From Bacteroidales bacterium (GTDB lineage: Bacteria > Bacteroidota > Bacteroidia > Bacteroidales > UBA932): DNA of 43,909 bases. The notes under the pieces were generated by a model. The model was not told the origin of the DNA and searched no databases. It was given only the letters and a program-made list of their open reading frames with translations. This document shows positions 8,015-16,610 of the stretch, piece by piece. Made by a program: the position numbers and the translations under genes. The first letter of the stretch is position 1, and each line of letters opens with the position of its first letter. Where the stretch lies: positions 1 to 43,909 of the forward strand of contig JAFURF010000068.1 in the NCBI GenBank assembly GCA_017471965.1, written 5' to 3'.

Positions 8015-8093
8015 TTTAATTATGCCTTCTCGGCTGATTGATTGTTGATAAATATTTGGCTCACGCCAATCGTTCTGTCCGGCATCGCCGGGT

Positions 8094-8885
8094 CTATTTC
8101 AGATTGAATATGTAAGTTATCGTTCCTTTCTGCATCGCAGGAGCGTCCGCGCTCATGTTGAAGTGTGCTCCCAGCGCTGCCTTACGTGCCGCCTGCCACA
8201 GTGTCTTGTCCGAAACCGTCGTTCCCTCAACTCCGGCAACCGCCTTCTGCACATTTCCGTAATTGTCCACCCAGATCTCGACCACGACCTTTCCTGAAGC
8301 CTGCACTCCGTATGAAGGTCTCGGCAAGGTGCCGTTGACGCTTCTTCCGGCCAGTTTTGCATTCGGCTCTCCGGATGTCTCTCCGGTGCGTGTGTTGCCT
8401 TGTGCATGTCCGGCCTTCAAGGCGTCGCTGACCTCGCGGGCAGTCTGTGCCGCCAGTGTGTCCTTTTGGGTCTTGTTGTCTGCGGAACGGAAAAGCGCCC
8501 TTCTGTCAATCTCCTTCTTTGGCTCCGGATCCTTTATGTCCACGTCTCCGAAATCGTCTACCTGCGCTTCAGGAGCCTCGTTGCTTCTGGTTCCTTCGTG
8601 CTGTGCCTCGGACTGCTGAACAAGATTGATCGGATTCGTCGGGTCAGGGTTGGTGACCTGAGGTCTTGTGCCGTTCCATATCTGGCGAGGCTTCTCTATC
8701 TGCGGCTCGTCAAACTCTATCAATATCTGTTCCTTTTCAGGGGGAGGAGGGTCCAGATATGTGAATCCTGTGGTGAAGCAGCACACGCCTATGGCAATAT
8801 GCAGACCGACCGTCAAGGCCGCACCGGTCGTCCTTGACAGTTTCTCCTGCCTTTCTCTTTCGCGTATGTACTGCTGTCCTGCCAT
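8094..8885 (-). CDS. TonB-family energy transducer
   Basis: 263 residues. A cytoplasmic N-terminus precedes one transmembrane helix (about 21-41), then a proline-rich start of the periplasmic linker (DPPPPEKEQ), a charged linker, and a C-terminal TonB-like domain (about 180-263) with GKVVVEIWVDNYGNVQ and a final TYIFNLK strand. Such proteins carry proton-motive-force energy from ExbB/ExbD to outer-membrane receptors. It follows exbD and exbB closely on the same strand, so the three form a motor operon. A TolA-like role is possible because the first two genes also resemble tolQ and tolR. Confidence 0.85.
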   Translation of the reverse strand: MAGQQYIRERERQEKLSRTTGAALTVGLHIAIGVCCFTTGFTYLDPPPPEKEQILIEFDEPQIEKPRQIWNGTRPQVTNPDPTNPINLVQQSEAQHEGTRSNEAPEAQVDDFGDVDIKDPEPKKEIDRRALFRSADNKTQKDTLAAQTAREVSDALKAGHAQGNTRTGETSGEPNAKLAGRSVNGTLPRPSYGVQASGKVVVEIWVDNYGNVQKAVAGVEGTTVSDKTLWQAARKAALGAHFNMSADAPAMQKGTITYIFNLK

Positions 8886-8895
8886 GTCTGGTTTC

Positions 8896-9309
8896 CTATT
8901 CCGGCGACGTCGCCATTATGACCTTGTAGTGGTTGCGCTTTGCTATGTTCATCACCGCCACGACTTCCTTGATAGGGACGGTCTCGTCCGCATATATCGA
9001 GAATGTCGGGTCTTCCTCAGTCTGGAGAAGTTCAATGAGTTCATCCTCGATCAGGTCGAACCTTACGGGAGTCTCGTCTCCGTTGATGTGATAGGAGAAT
9101 GTGTCGGTATCCTGCCAGTGCTTTATGGACACGCTCACCGTAGCCTTTGCCGACACCTGGCCGGTACTTTTCGGCAGCAGGAGTTTAAGTGCATTCGGGT
9201 TGATGAGGGTCGAGGTCACCAGGAAGAAGATGAGAAGGAGGAAGACGATGTCAGTCATCGACGACATCGAGAATCCTGAATCTACCTTTGTTGTCCTTTT
9301 GATTGCCAT
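8896..9309 (-). CDS. exbD: ExbD/TolR-family motor protein
   Basis: 137 residues. One N-terminal membrane helix (about 20-36, DIVFLLLIFFLVTS) has the conserved aspartate at its start (Asp20), which is the proton-carrying residue in this family. A small periplasmic domain follows. It lies 10 bases from the tonB-like gene and 11 from exbB. ExbD versus TolR cannot be separated by sequence inspection. Confidence 0.92.
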   Translation of the reverse strand: MAIKRTTKVDSGFSMSSMTDIVFLLLIFFLVTSTLINPNALKLLLPKSTGQVSAKATVSVSIKHWQDTDTFSYHINGDETPVRFDLIEDELIELLQTEEDPTFSIYADETVPIKEVVAVMNIAKRNHYKVIMATSPE

Positions 9310-9320
9310 GTCCCTTGATG

Positions 9321-10013
9321 TTATTTGTTAGCGGGTTCGTGGAGCATGTCGATGAACTCGATGGTGGTGCTCTCCATCTTGAACACGAGGTTCGATATCT
9401 GCGAGGTGAGGTAGTTGTAGCCGAAATATGCGATGATACCCACGAAGAGACCGCCTACCGTGGTCACCATTGCCTCATAGATACCTCCTGAGAGAAGGGT
9501 GATGTCGATGTTGTTGCCTGCTGTAGACATCCTGAAGAAGGCCTCGATCATACCGGTCACTGTGCCGAGGAATCCGATCATCGGAGCACCTCCTGCGATT
9601 GTAGCAAGCATCGGAAGGCCTTTCTCAAGTCTCGCTACCTCCACATTTCCCATGTTCTCCACTGCTGTCTGGATGTCCTGGAGAGGACGTCCTATCCTTT
9701 CGATTCCCTTCTCGACGAGTCTTGCGACAGGGGAGTCGTATTTCTGGCAGAGGTCGATCGCTGACTTGATCTTGCCGTCGTGGATGAAGTCATGGATGTC
9801 CTTCATGAAGTTCTTGTCGATCTGTCCGGCCTTGTGGATGAGCCACCATTTGTTGCCGAAGATGTAGATTGCCATGACCGAAAGGAGGAGAAGGACAATC
9901 ATGAGCCATCCTCCGGCCATCGCCATGTCGATAAGGTTCAAGGTTTTTTCCTGTGCTACCGCCGCTTCAGTTGCAGCGAAGGTAGTGTCTACCTGTAAGA
10001 GATTGAAAATCAT
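9321..10013 (-). CDS. exbB: ExbB/TolQ/MotA proton channel protein
   Basis: 230 residues from the ATG at 10013; a longer in-frame start at 10058 would add an unlikely polar tail. The membrane helices are at about 33-53, then a pair around 125-145 and 160-185, with the family signature around GGAPMIGFLGTVTGMIEAF. It forms the channel with ExbD that drives the TonB-like protein encoded downstream. A -7 promoter box lies at 10066-10073, so this is the first gene of the exbB-exbD-tonB set. Confidence 0.92.
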   Translation of the reverse strand: MIFNLLQVDTTFAATEAAVAQEKTLNLIDMAMAGGWLMIVLLLLSVMAIYIFGNKWWLIHKAGQIDKNFMKDIHDFIHDGKIKSAIDLCQKYDSPVARLVEKGIERIGRPLQDIQTAVENMGNVEVARLEKGLPMLATIAGGAPMIGFLGTVTGMIEAFFRMSTAGNNIDITLLSGGIYEAMVTTVGGLFVGIIAYFGYNYLTSQISNLVFKMESTTIEFIDMLHEPANK

Positions 10014-10065
10014 AATTATTGCGTCTTTTTTACATTCATACCGATGCCACTGGGACATAATCGTG

Positions 10066-10073
10066 CAAAAATA
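10066..10073 (-). promoter_or_regulatory. exbB-exbD-tonB promoter, -7 box
   Basis: The minus strand reads TATTTTTG, matching TAnnTTTG, 52 bases before the exbB ATG and downstream of the truA stop. No clear -33 box is visible. Confidence 0.5.
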
Positions 10074-10098
10074 CGCAATATTTCGGAATAAATGAAAT

Positions 10099-10875
10099 TT
10101 ATTTGTACTGCGCTCCGGTGAAGAAAAGGGCCTTTCCCGGCACTGAGGAGCCTGCCTCCGAGCGGTTGCCGTTCTCGATGAGCTGCTTTATCCATGACGG
10201 CTCCTTCTTTCCTCTTCCGACCTCTATCAGGGAACCGACTACGGCCCTGACCATGTTCCGGAGGAAACGGTTGGCCTTGATACGGAACACGATGTAGTCG
10301 CCTTCCGAATAAGGATACCCTAGCATCTGCGAGTGCTGCGGCTGGTATGTTTCCCATGATGCTTCGGTGACGGTGCAGACGGATGTCGCGTTGTTCCCTC
10401 CGACCTTCTCGAAGCAACTGAAGTCATGCTCTCCCAGAAGGTGGGACGCGGCCTCGTTCATTCTCTTGATGTCGAGAGGGTATCTCATTCTATATGAGTA
10501 TTTTGCGCAGAACGGATCCTTGCAGAAATGTATGAAATACCTGTACTCTCTCGAAGTGGCGTCGAACCTTGCGTGGAAGTCTTCCCCTGTGATGGAAATG
10601 TCATGTATTGCTATTTCCTTCGGGGTCATGGCATTTAATTTGTAGCAAAGATGCGCCGCGTCGACGCTGACTTCGTCAGGGATGTCGATATGAGCGATAT
10701 AGTTGACGGCATTCACTTCGGTGTCGGTACGTCCTGCTCCGGTGACAGGAATGACAGTGCCGAGAAGTGTGGAAAGAGCGTTTTCCAGTTCTCCCTGCAC
10801 GGTGCGTGCATTGTTCTGTATCTGCCATCCGCAGAAGGCGCCGCCGTCGTATGATAGAGTGATGATATATCGCAT
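10099..10875 (-). CDS. truA: tRNA pseudouridine(38-40) synthase
   Basis: 258 residues, the usual TruA length. The catalytic motif GAGRTDTEVNA contains Asp51, the nucleophile conserved in all pseudouridine synthases. The enzyme converts uridines 38-40 of the tRNA anticodon stem. It is transcribed divergently from moxR, and 60 bases between the two starts hold promoters for both. Confidence 0.95.
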   Translation of the reverse strand: MRYIITLSYDGGAFCGWQIQNNARTVQGELENALSTLLGTVIPVTGAGRTDTEVNAVNYIAHIDIPDEVSVDAAHLCYKLNAMTPKEIAIHDISITGEDFHARFDATSREYRYFIHFCKDPFCAKYSYRMRYPLDIKRMNEAASHLLGEHDFSCFEKVGGNNATSVCTVTEASWETYQPQHSQMLGYPYSEGDYIVFRIKANRFLRNMVRAVVGSLIEVGRGKKEPSWIKQLIENGNRSEAGSSVPGKALFFTGAQYK

Positions 10876-10890
10876 ATTTCAAAAAATGAG

Positions 10891-10898
10891 TAACTTTG
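10891..10898 (+). promoter_or_regulatory. moxR-bat operon promoter, -7 box
   Basis: TAACTTTG matches TAnnTTTG, 37 bases before the moxR ATG. It sits just after the truA start, so the two promoters overlap back to back. Confidence 0.55.
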
Positions 10899-10912
10899 TA
10901 GGTTTTAAAATG

Positions 10913-10920
10913 CAAAAATA
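10913..10920 (-). promoter_or_regulatory. truA promoter, -7 box
   Basis: The minus strand reads TATTTTTG, matching TAnnTTTG, 37 bases before the truA ATG. The region is A/T-rich and other placements are possible. Confidence 0.45.
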
Positions 10921-10935
10921 TCAAAAATCATATTT

Positions 10936-11928
10936 ATGGAAAGCATAAACATCAAAGAATTGAACGACCGCATCCAGAAGGAGAGTTCGTTTGTGGACAT
11001 CCTTACGATGGAAATGAACAAGGTCATCGTGGGTCAGAAACAGTTGGTAGAGAATCTTCTGATAGGACTCCTCGCCAACGGGCATATCCTTCTCGAAGGA
11101 GTTCCCGGTCTTGCGAAGACTTTGGCTATCAATACTTTGTCTCAGGCTGTAGACTCCAAGTTCAGCCGTATCCAGTTCACACCGGACCTTCTTCCTGCCG
11201 ATGTCATCGGTACTCTGATCTACTCGCAGAAGAGCGAGCAGTTCCAGATCAAGAAGGGCCCTATCTTCGCCAATTTCGTGCTTGCGGACGAGATCAACCG
11301 TTCTCCTGCAAAGGTCCAGTCGGCACTTCTTGAGGCTATGCAGGAGCGTCAGGTAACCATCGGTGATGATACCTTCAGGCTCCCTGAACCGTTCCTTGTG
11401 ATGGCGACTCAGAATCCTATCGAGCAGGAAGGAACGTATCCGCTTCCTGAAGCCCAACTCGACCGTTTCATGCTCAAGGTTGTGGTCACCTACCCTAAGA
11501 AGGAGGAAGAACGCCAGATCATACGCATGAACAACAGCGGTACCTTCCCTAAGGCGTCTCCCGTCCTCAAGCCTGAGGATATCGTGAGGGCTCGTGAGGT
11601 TGTGAAGGATGTTTACATGGATGAGAAGATCGAAAGATATATCGTGGATATCGTATACGCGACACGTACTCCTAAGGAGTATGGCCTCGACAGACTTGCC
11701 GGAATGATTTCATACGGTGCGTCTCCACGTGCGAGCATCTCTCTTGCTGCTGCAGCAAAGGCATATGCCTTCATCAAGAGAAGAGGTTATGTGATACCTG
11801 AGGATGTGCGTGCAGTCTGCTATGAAGTGCTCCGTCATCGTATCGGCCTGACATATGAGGCTGAGGCAGAGAACATGACTACCGATCAGATCATCTCGGA
11901 GATCATAAACGCAGTAGATGTTCCATAA
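10936..11928 (+). CDS. moxR: MoxR-family AAA+ ATPase
   Basis: 330 residues. Walker A is GVPGLAKT (55-62) and Walker B ends in LADEIN (116-121); sensor region ATQNPIEQEGTYPLPEAQLD is typical of the MoxR subfamily. MoxR ATPases act as chaperones that assemble or activate proteins with von Willebrand factor A (VWA) domains. Here it leads an operon with two VWA proteins (BatA, BatB) and a DUF58 protein, the standard Bacteroidetes arrangement. Its stop overlaps the next ATG (TAATG). Confidence 0.95.
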   Translation: MESINIKELNDRIQKESSFVDILTMEMNKVIVGQKQLVENLLIGLLANGHILLEGVPGLAKTLAINTLSQAVDSKFSRIQFTPDLLPADVIGTLIYSQKSEQFQIKKGPIFANFVLADEINRSPAKVQSALLEAMQERQVTIGDDTFRLPEPFLVMATQNPIEQEGTYPLPEAQLDRFMLKVVVTYPKKEEERQIIRMNNSGTFPKASPVLKPEDIVRAREVVKDVYMDEKIERYIVDIVYATRTPKEYGLDRLAGMISYGASPRASISLAAAAKAYAFIKRRGYVIPEDVRAVCYEVLRHRIGLTYEAEAENMTTDQIISEIINAVDVP

Positions 11929-12818
11929 TGGATGCCATGAGTGCAAATGACCTTTTGAAGAAGGTCAGGAAGATAGAGATCAAGACCCGTGCGCTCTCGC
12001 ACCAGATCTTTGCGGGCGAATACCATTCGGCCTTCAAGGGACGTGGTATGGCTTTCAGCGAAGTGCGTGAGTATCAGTACGGTGACGATGTGCGTAACAT
12101 GGATTGGAATGTTACGGCACGTCTGCGTTCCCCGTATGTGAAGGTCTTCGAGGAGGAAAGGGAACTGACGGTGGTGCTTCTTGTGGATGTAAGCCGTTCG
12201 AGACTGTTCGGTACAGTGTGTACCAGCAGAAAGGATATGCTTGCCGAAATAGCCGCGGTCCTTTCGTTCTCCGCGATCATAAACAATGACAAGGTCGGAG
12301 CCCTCTTCTTCAGCGAGAAGGTCGAGAAGTTCATCCCTCCGAAGAAGGGACGCAGCCATCTTCTGCACATAATCCGTGAGATCATAGAGTTCGAGCCGAC
12401 AACAGACGGGACCGACATATCGGAGGCGTTGAGATATCTTACGAATGCAATAAAGAAGAAATGTACCGCCTTTCTTCTTTCCGACATGATCGATGTGGAC
12501 AAGGATGGCAATCCTCGTTATGAGGAGGCGCTCAAGGTTGCGGTGAACAGACATGATCTCTCGGTCATCGAAGTATATGACCCGCGGGAGAGGAGCATTC
12601 CGGATCTGGGACTTATAAATATAAAGGACTCGGAGACCGGCAGGACGGCATGGGTCAATACTTCTGACAGGAAGATGAGGCAGGCTTACGAGGAATGGTT
12701 CCGCAAGATGGATCAGACTTCAGGCAGGCTCTTTATGAAATATAATGTGGACAAGGTGAGCATAGCACTTGACGAAGACTATGTCAAGGGACTGATGGCC
12801 TTGTTCAAAAACCGATAG
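11928..12818 (+). CDS. DUF58 protein (degenerate VWA-like), moxR-bat operon
   Basis: 296 residues, cytoplasmic, no signal or membrane helix. It has the DUF58 signature YGDDVRNMDWNVTAR (about 46-60) and a VWA-like strand VVLLVDVSRSR (about 79-89) whose metal site is incomplete. DUF58 genes accompany moxR in many bacteria and the product is thought to be a partner or substrate of the ATPase; its reaction is unknown. ATG 11928 overlaps the moxR stop, indicating translational coupling. Confidence 0.9.
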   Translation: MDAMSANDLLKKVRKIEIKTRALSHQIFAGEYHSAFKGRGMAFSEVREYQYGDDVRNMDWNVTARLRSPYVKVFEEERELTVVLLVDVSRSRLFGTVCTSRKDMLAEIAAVLSFSAIINNDKVGALFFSEKVEKFIPPKKGRSHLLHIIREIIEFEPTTDGTDISEALRYLTNAIKKKCTAFLLSDMIDVDKDGNPRYEEALKVAVNRHDLSVIEVYDPRERSIPDLGLINIKDSETGRTAWVNTSDRKMRQAYEEWFRKMDQTSGRLFMKYNVDKVSIALDEDYVKGLMALFKNR

Positions 12819-12824
12819 GATTAT

Positions 12825-13868
12825 ATGCGTAATGCATTGACATATTTGATGCTGGTCTTCAGCGTGGTGAGGATGTCGGCCCAGGTGGCCGATACAGTTT
12901 CCGTATCTGAACCCGGAACGGATGGTCTGGAGATCCCGAAGGGAAAGGTCGTGCCGATGACGGGAGCCTTTCTGGAGCCTCTTCAGGAAAGGGATTCCGT
13001 TCTTATCGCCGACCAGTTGGTGTACGGATTTGAACTGAAGCAGGTGAAGGAAGGCACACAGTTGGCTCTGCCTCAATGGGAGAACGATGAGAGAGGAGGA
13101 GTGCAGGTGGTAAGGCCTTGGCAGGTCGATACCGTCAAGGTGTCTAAGGGCCGCAAAGGTGAGCCGACGCTTCTGGACATCCGCGGAGGAATGGTCATAA
13201 CATCATTCGACGAAGGTGTTTATGACCTGCCTCAGATAATGGTGGGAAGGCTGAATGAGGATGGGGTCCTCGATACTCTTGTATTTGATCCTATGCGCCT
13301 GGAAGTCAAGACTATGCCTGTGGATACGGCGACTTTCGTCCCTCATGACATCAAGGCCCAGATCCGTTATCCTCTGACTTTCAAGGAGGTGCTGCCTTAT
13401 GTGGGAGGCGTCCTGCTTCTGGTTCTGCTGGTCTTCCTCATCATGAGGATGGTCAAGCGTAAGGAGGAAGTTGCATATAAGAAGAAGGACCCTGCACATA
13501 TCGTGGCCTTGCGCAAACTGGACAGGTATCGTGGCAACAGTCTTTGGGCTCCGGAGAAGCAGAAGCAGTTCTATTCGGGAGTCACTGATGCCCTCAGGGA
13601 GTATATTTCCGAAAGATATGGCGTGTCTGCCATGGAAATGACCACAGCGGAGATCTTCCGTGACCTGAAAGGTACCGATATACCGGCAGATCTTCTGAAA
13701 GAAATTCATGAGTTGTTTGAAAGGGCGGATTTCGTGAAGTTCGCGAAGTTCGTAGCCTCTGATGAAGACAATGCCGCCACGCTTCCGCTGGCGGTGAGGT
13801 TTGTCACCTCTACATATCAGACTGAGATAGAGGCAGAAGAGGCATCTGACAAAGGAGGGAAAGAGTGA
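12825..13868 (+). CDS. Unnamed membrane protein of the bat operon
   Basis: 347 residues. An N-terminal secretion signal (to about residue 20, ending SAQ) is followed by a periplasmic region of about 170 residues, one transmembrane helix (GGVLLLVLLVFLIMRMV, about 195-211) and a cytoplasmic helical tail. The tail has a segment like DUF4381/BatD tails (YSGVTDALREYISERYGVSAMEMTTAEI). Genes at this position in other Bacteroidetes bat operons are also unnamed. It sits six bases after the DUF58 gene and its TGA overlaps the batA ATG. The topology suggests an inner-membrane partner of the BatA/B/D complex. Confidence 0.82.
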   Translation: MRNALTYLMLVFSVVRMSAQVADTVSVSEPGTDGLEIPKGKVVPMTGAFLEPLQERDSVLIADQLVYGFELKQVKEGTQLALPQWENDERGGVQVVRPWQVDTVKVSKGRKGEPTLLDIRGGMVITSFDEGVYDLPQIMVGRLNEDGVLDTLVFDPMRLEVKTMPVDTATFVPHDIKAQIRYPLTFKEVLPYVGGVLLLVLLVFLIMRMVKRKEEVAYKKKDPAHIVALRKLDRYRGNSLWAPEKQKQFYSGVTDALREYISERYGVSAMEMTTAEIFRDLKGTDIPADLLKEIHELFERADFVKFAKFVASDEDNAATLPLAVRFVTSTYQTEIEAEEASDKGGKE

Positions 13869-14854
13869 TGTTTTTTGAATATCCGAAACTTTTATGGCTT
13901 CTTGCGGTACCCGCATTGCTCGTACTGCACTACATATATCTGGAACTGTCCCGGAGGCATCCTCATCTGAGGGTGTCCACTGCGGTGCCATGGACGGTGA
14001 GGGGCAGATCGTTCATGGGCATCCTTCGTCATGTGCCGTTCCTTCTGAGGACTTTCGCTCTGGTGATGATAGTCATTGCCATTGCCCGTCCGAGGTCATC
14101 TCAGGAGATGGAGCGCATCGACACCGAGGGAATCGACATCATTCTGGCGATGGACGTGTCTACATCCATGCTTGCCAGAGACCTTACTCCTGACCGTATC
14201 AATGCCTCGAAGGACATCGCCATAGAGTTCATTGCCCAGCGTCCTTCCGACAGGATGGGAATAGTGGTGTTTGCGGGGGAAAGTTTCACCCAGTGTCCTC
14301 TGACCACGGACCGCGCAACCCTCATCAATCTCATGAAGGAAGTTCAGACCGATATCATAGAGGACGGTACAGCGATCGGAAACGGACTTGCCACGGCAGT
14401 CGCACGTATGAAGGATTCTGACGCGAAGAGCCGTGTGGTGATCCTTCTCACCGACGGTGTCAACAACAGGGGTGAGATATCGCCGCAGATGGCTGCTGAA
14501 ATCGCCAAGACTTATGGAGTACGCGTATATACCATCGGGGTAGGAAAGGAGGGTACCGCTCCTTATCCTGTGATGACTCCTTGGGGAGTGGAAGTGCAGA
14601 ATGTGAAGGTGGAGATCGATGAGGCTCTTCTTGCCGAAATCGCCGAGTCTACCGGAGGCCGGTATTTCAGGGCTACGGACAATACGAAACTTGCCGAGAT
14701 ATACAGTGAAATCAACAAGATGGAGAAGGCGAGGACTACAGTCGACAGTTTTCCTGTATATAAGGAACTTTTCGGAAAGTATGCTCTGATGGCATTGCTT
14801 GCGCTGTTTTTGGAACTTGTTCTCAACTGGTTTGTAATAAGGAGGTTGCCATGA
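13868..14854 (+). CDS. batA: BatA, VWA-domain inner-membrane protein
   Basis: 328 residues from ATG 13868, which overlaps the preceding TGA; a GTG three bases earlier is possible. Two N-terminal membrane helices (about 7-25 and 55-73), a VWA domain with a complete metal-site motif DVSTS (96-100) and ITLLTDG-like VILLTDG, and a C-terminal membrane helix. In Bacteroides fragilis the bat genes affect aerotolerance; the molecular task is not settled. Its last four bases overlap batB (ATGA). Confidence 0.93.
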   Translation: MFFEYPKLLWLLAVPALLVLHYIYLELSRRHPHLRVSTAVPWTVRGRSFMGILRHVPFLLRTFALVMIVIAIARPRSSQEMERIDTEGIDIILAMDVSTSMLARDLTPDRINASKDIAIEFIAQRPSDRMGIVVFAGESFTQCPLTTDRATLINLMKEVQTDIIEDGTAIGNGLATAVARMKDSDAKSRVVILLTDGVNNRGEISPQMAAEIAKTYGVRVYTIGVGKEGTAPYPVMTPWGVEVQNVKVEIDEALLAEIAESTGGRYFRATDNTKLAEIYSEINKMEKARTTVDSFPVYKELFGKYALMALLALFLELVLNWFVIRRLP

Positions 14855-15855
14855 TAAATTTTGCACACGCTCAATATCTTCTTCTGCTGTTCCTCATACC
14901 TGTATTCTTCCTGCTTCAGGCTCTGGTGTTGAACATGAGGCGCCGCAGGATCAGGAAGTTCGGTGATGAAGCTCTGGTGACCCGACTCATGCCTTCGTGG
15001 TCGAAGAGCAAGGTGTGGCTGCGTCTGTCCTTGTTTTCTGTAGGTTTCTTCTTTTTTGTGATAGGCCTTTCGAGGCCGCAGATAGGTGCGAAACTCAAGG
15101 AACACGAGACCAAGGGGGCAGAGATAATGATAGTCCTTGACGTGTCGAACTCGATGCTTGCCGAGGATTATTCTCCAAACAGACTGGAACGCGCCAAACT
15201 GGCAATCTCCAGACTTGTAGACAAATTGAGGGATGACCGTATCGGACTGATAGTGTTTGCCGGAAATTCATTCGTCCAACTCCCGATCACTACTGACTAT
15301 GTGTCTGCCAAGATGTTCCTGAACTCCATTTCCACCGAGTCTGTCCCTGTTCAGGGTACGGCGATAGGTGAAGCCATAAATACGGCAATGAGGAGTTTCA
15401 GTGCCCAGAGTGAGAAGAGTCGTGCCATAGTGGTCATCACCGACGGCGAGAACCATGAGGACGACCCTGTGGCTGCGGCAAGACAAGCTGCGGAACTTGG
15501 GGCGAGAGTCTTTGCCATCGGTGTCGGTTCGCCTGAGGGGAAGCCTATTCCTATGGACGGTGAACTCCTCAAGGACAAGGACGGTGAGATCGTTGTCACC
15601 AGGCTTGACGAGAAGGTGCTTCAGGAAGTGGCACAGGCCGGAAACGGTGTATATGTGCGTGCAGGAAACAGCGAGTTCGGACTCAATCCTATAATAGATG
15701 ACATAAGGAAGATGGATGATGAGAAATACAGTTCGATCGTGTTCGAGGAGTTTGACGAGCAGTTCATGTATTTCCTTGGCATCGCATTGTTCTTCTTTGT
15801 CATGGAGATGCTCATCGGGGACAGGAAGTCCAGAAGGCATTTGTTTGTGAAATGA
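14851..15855 (+). CDS. batB: BatB, VWA-domain inner-membrane protein
   Basis: 334 residues with the same plan as BatA: two N-terminal helices (about 7-26 and 55-74), VWA metal-site motif DVSNS (97-101), VVITDGE, and a C-terminal helix (YFLGIALFFFVMEML). It is probably a paralogue of batA by tandem duplication. It starts with a four-base overlap on batA and ends in overlap with batC, so expression is coupled along the operon. Confidence 0.93.
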   Translation: MINFAHAQYLLLLFLIPVFFLLQALVLNMRRRRIRKFGDEALVTRLMPSWSKSKVWLRLSLFSVGFFFFVIGLSRPQIGAKLKEHETKGAEIMIVLDVSNSMLAEDYSPNRLERAKLAISRLVDKLRDDRIGLIVFAGNSFVQLPITTDYVSAKMFLNSISTESVPVQGTAIGEAINTAMRSFSAQSEKSRAIVVITDGENHEDDPVAAARQAAELGARVFAIGVGSPEGKPIPMDGELLKDKDGEIVVTRLDEKVLQEVAQAGNGVYVRAGNSEFGLNPIIDDIRKMDDEKYSSIVFEEFDEQFMYFLGIALFFFVMEMLIGDRKSRRHLFVK

Positions 15856-16595
15856 TGATTATGAAAAGGTTATATCTGATAATATTTATGCTGTCGATGG
15901 TGGCCTCGGGTGCTTCGGCGCAGGTGGACAGACAGGATGTGAGAAGAGGAAATCGCGATTTCAGGAAGGAGAACTATCGTGAGGCGGAAATCGACTACAG
16001 AAAGGCTCTGGTAAAGGATTCCCTGTCTTTGGCGGCCAATTACAATCTTGCCAATGCCTTGTATCGTGAAGGTGATATGGCGAATGCGGCCAAGGCTTTG
16101 GAACAGATAAAGGAGGTGGCGCCGTCGTCAGCCTCTGCGTCGGATTATTATTACAATGTCGGAGATGTGGCCATTGCTCAGCAGAACTGGCAGGGTGCTG
16201 TGGATGCTTTCCGTCAGTCTCTTATACTGAATCCTGACGACCTGGATGCAAAGGAGAACTACATCTATGCGAAAAAGAAACTGGAGGAGCAGCAGAACCA
16301 GGACAACCAGGATCAGGATAACAAGAACGATCAGAACCAGGATGATCAGGATCAGGACCAGAACAACGATCAGAACCAGGATGATCAGAACCAGAACGAT
16401 CAGAATCAGGACCAGAAGAACGAAAATCAGGATCAGAAGAATCAGCCTCAGCAGGGCCAGGAGCCGAAGATAACTCCGCAGGCAGCACAACAGATGCTTA
16501 AGGCCATCCAGGCTAAGGAAAAGGAAACTCAGGATAAAGTGAACAGGCAGAAGGCGGAGGCACTCAAATCAAGACAGAAGGAAAAGAACTGGTAA
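15852..16595 (+). CDS. batC: BatC, TPR protein with a long Gln/Asn/Asp-rich tail
   Basis: 247 residues. A signal peptide ends near ASAQ (24). Two to three tetratricopeptide repeats lie at about 26-145 (NYNLANALYREGDMANAAKAL; DVAIAQQNWQGAVDAFRQSL). Residues 146-205 consist almost only of Q, N and D with a few K and E. The last 40 residues are charged and helical. BatC is a periplasmic scaffold of the Bat complex. The start could be 15852 or either of the next two ATGs in frame; MKRLYLII most resembles a signal peptide start. Confidence 0.9.
   Translation: MMIMKRLYLIIFMLSMVASGASAQVDRQDVRRGNRDFRKENYREAEIDYRKALVKDSLSLAANYNLANALYREGDMANAAKALEQIKEVAPSSASASDYYYNVGDVAIAQQNWQGAVDAFRQSLILNPDDLDAKENYIYAKKKLEEQQNQDNQDQDNKNDQNQDDQDQDQNNDQNQDDQNQNDQNQDQKNENQDQKNQPQQGQEPKITPQAAQQMLKAIQAKEKETQDKVNRQKAEALKSRQKEKNW
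16287..16466 (+). repeat. Low-complexity CAG/AAC/GAT-type codon tract in batC
   Basis: About 180 bases of near-repeats of cag-aac-cag-gat style triplets coding the polar Q/N/D tract. The triplet periodicity makes length change by slippage likely. The reverse strand is open here only because of this composition. Confidence 0.75.
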
Positions 16596-16610
16596 TTGGA
16601 GGGAATATAT

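Noticed and set aside
8060-8095. Small CCGGCATCGCCGG hairpin between tonB and the pseudouridine synthase gene
   Set aside because: Stem too short, loop too tight, and no T-run on the minus strand, so it is not called a terminator.
16287-16466. CRISPR-like array in batC
   Set aside because: The repeats are short codon-scale units within a coding frame, with no spacers or cas genes.
16128-16490. 120-codon very hydrophobic frame opposite batC
   Set aside because: The Leu/Ile/Val-rich product is the reverse complement of the CAG/GAT/AAC tract and is not a membrane protein gene.
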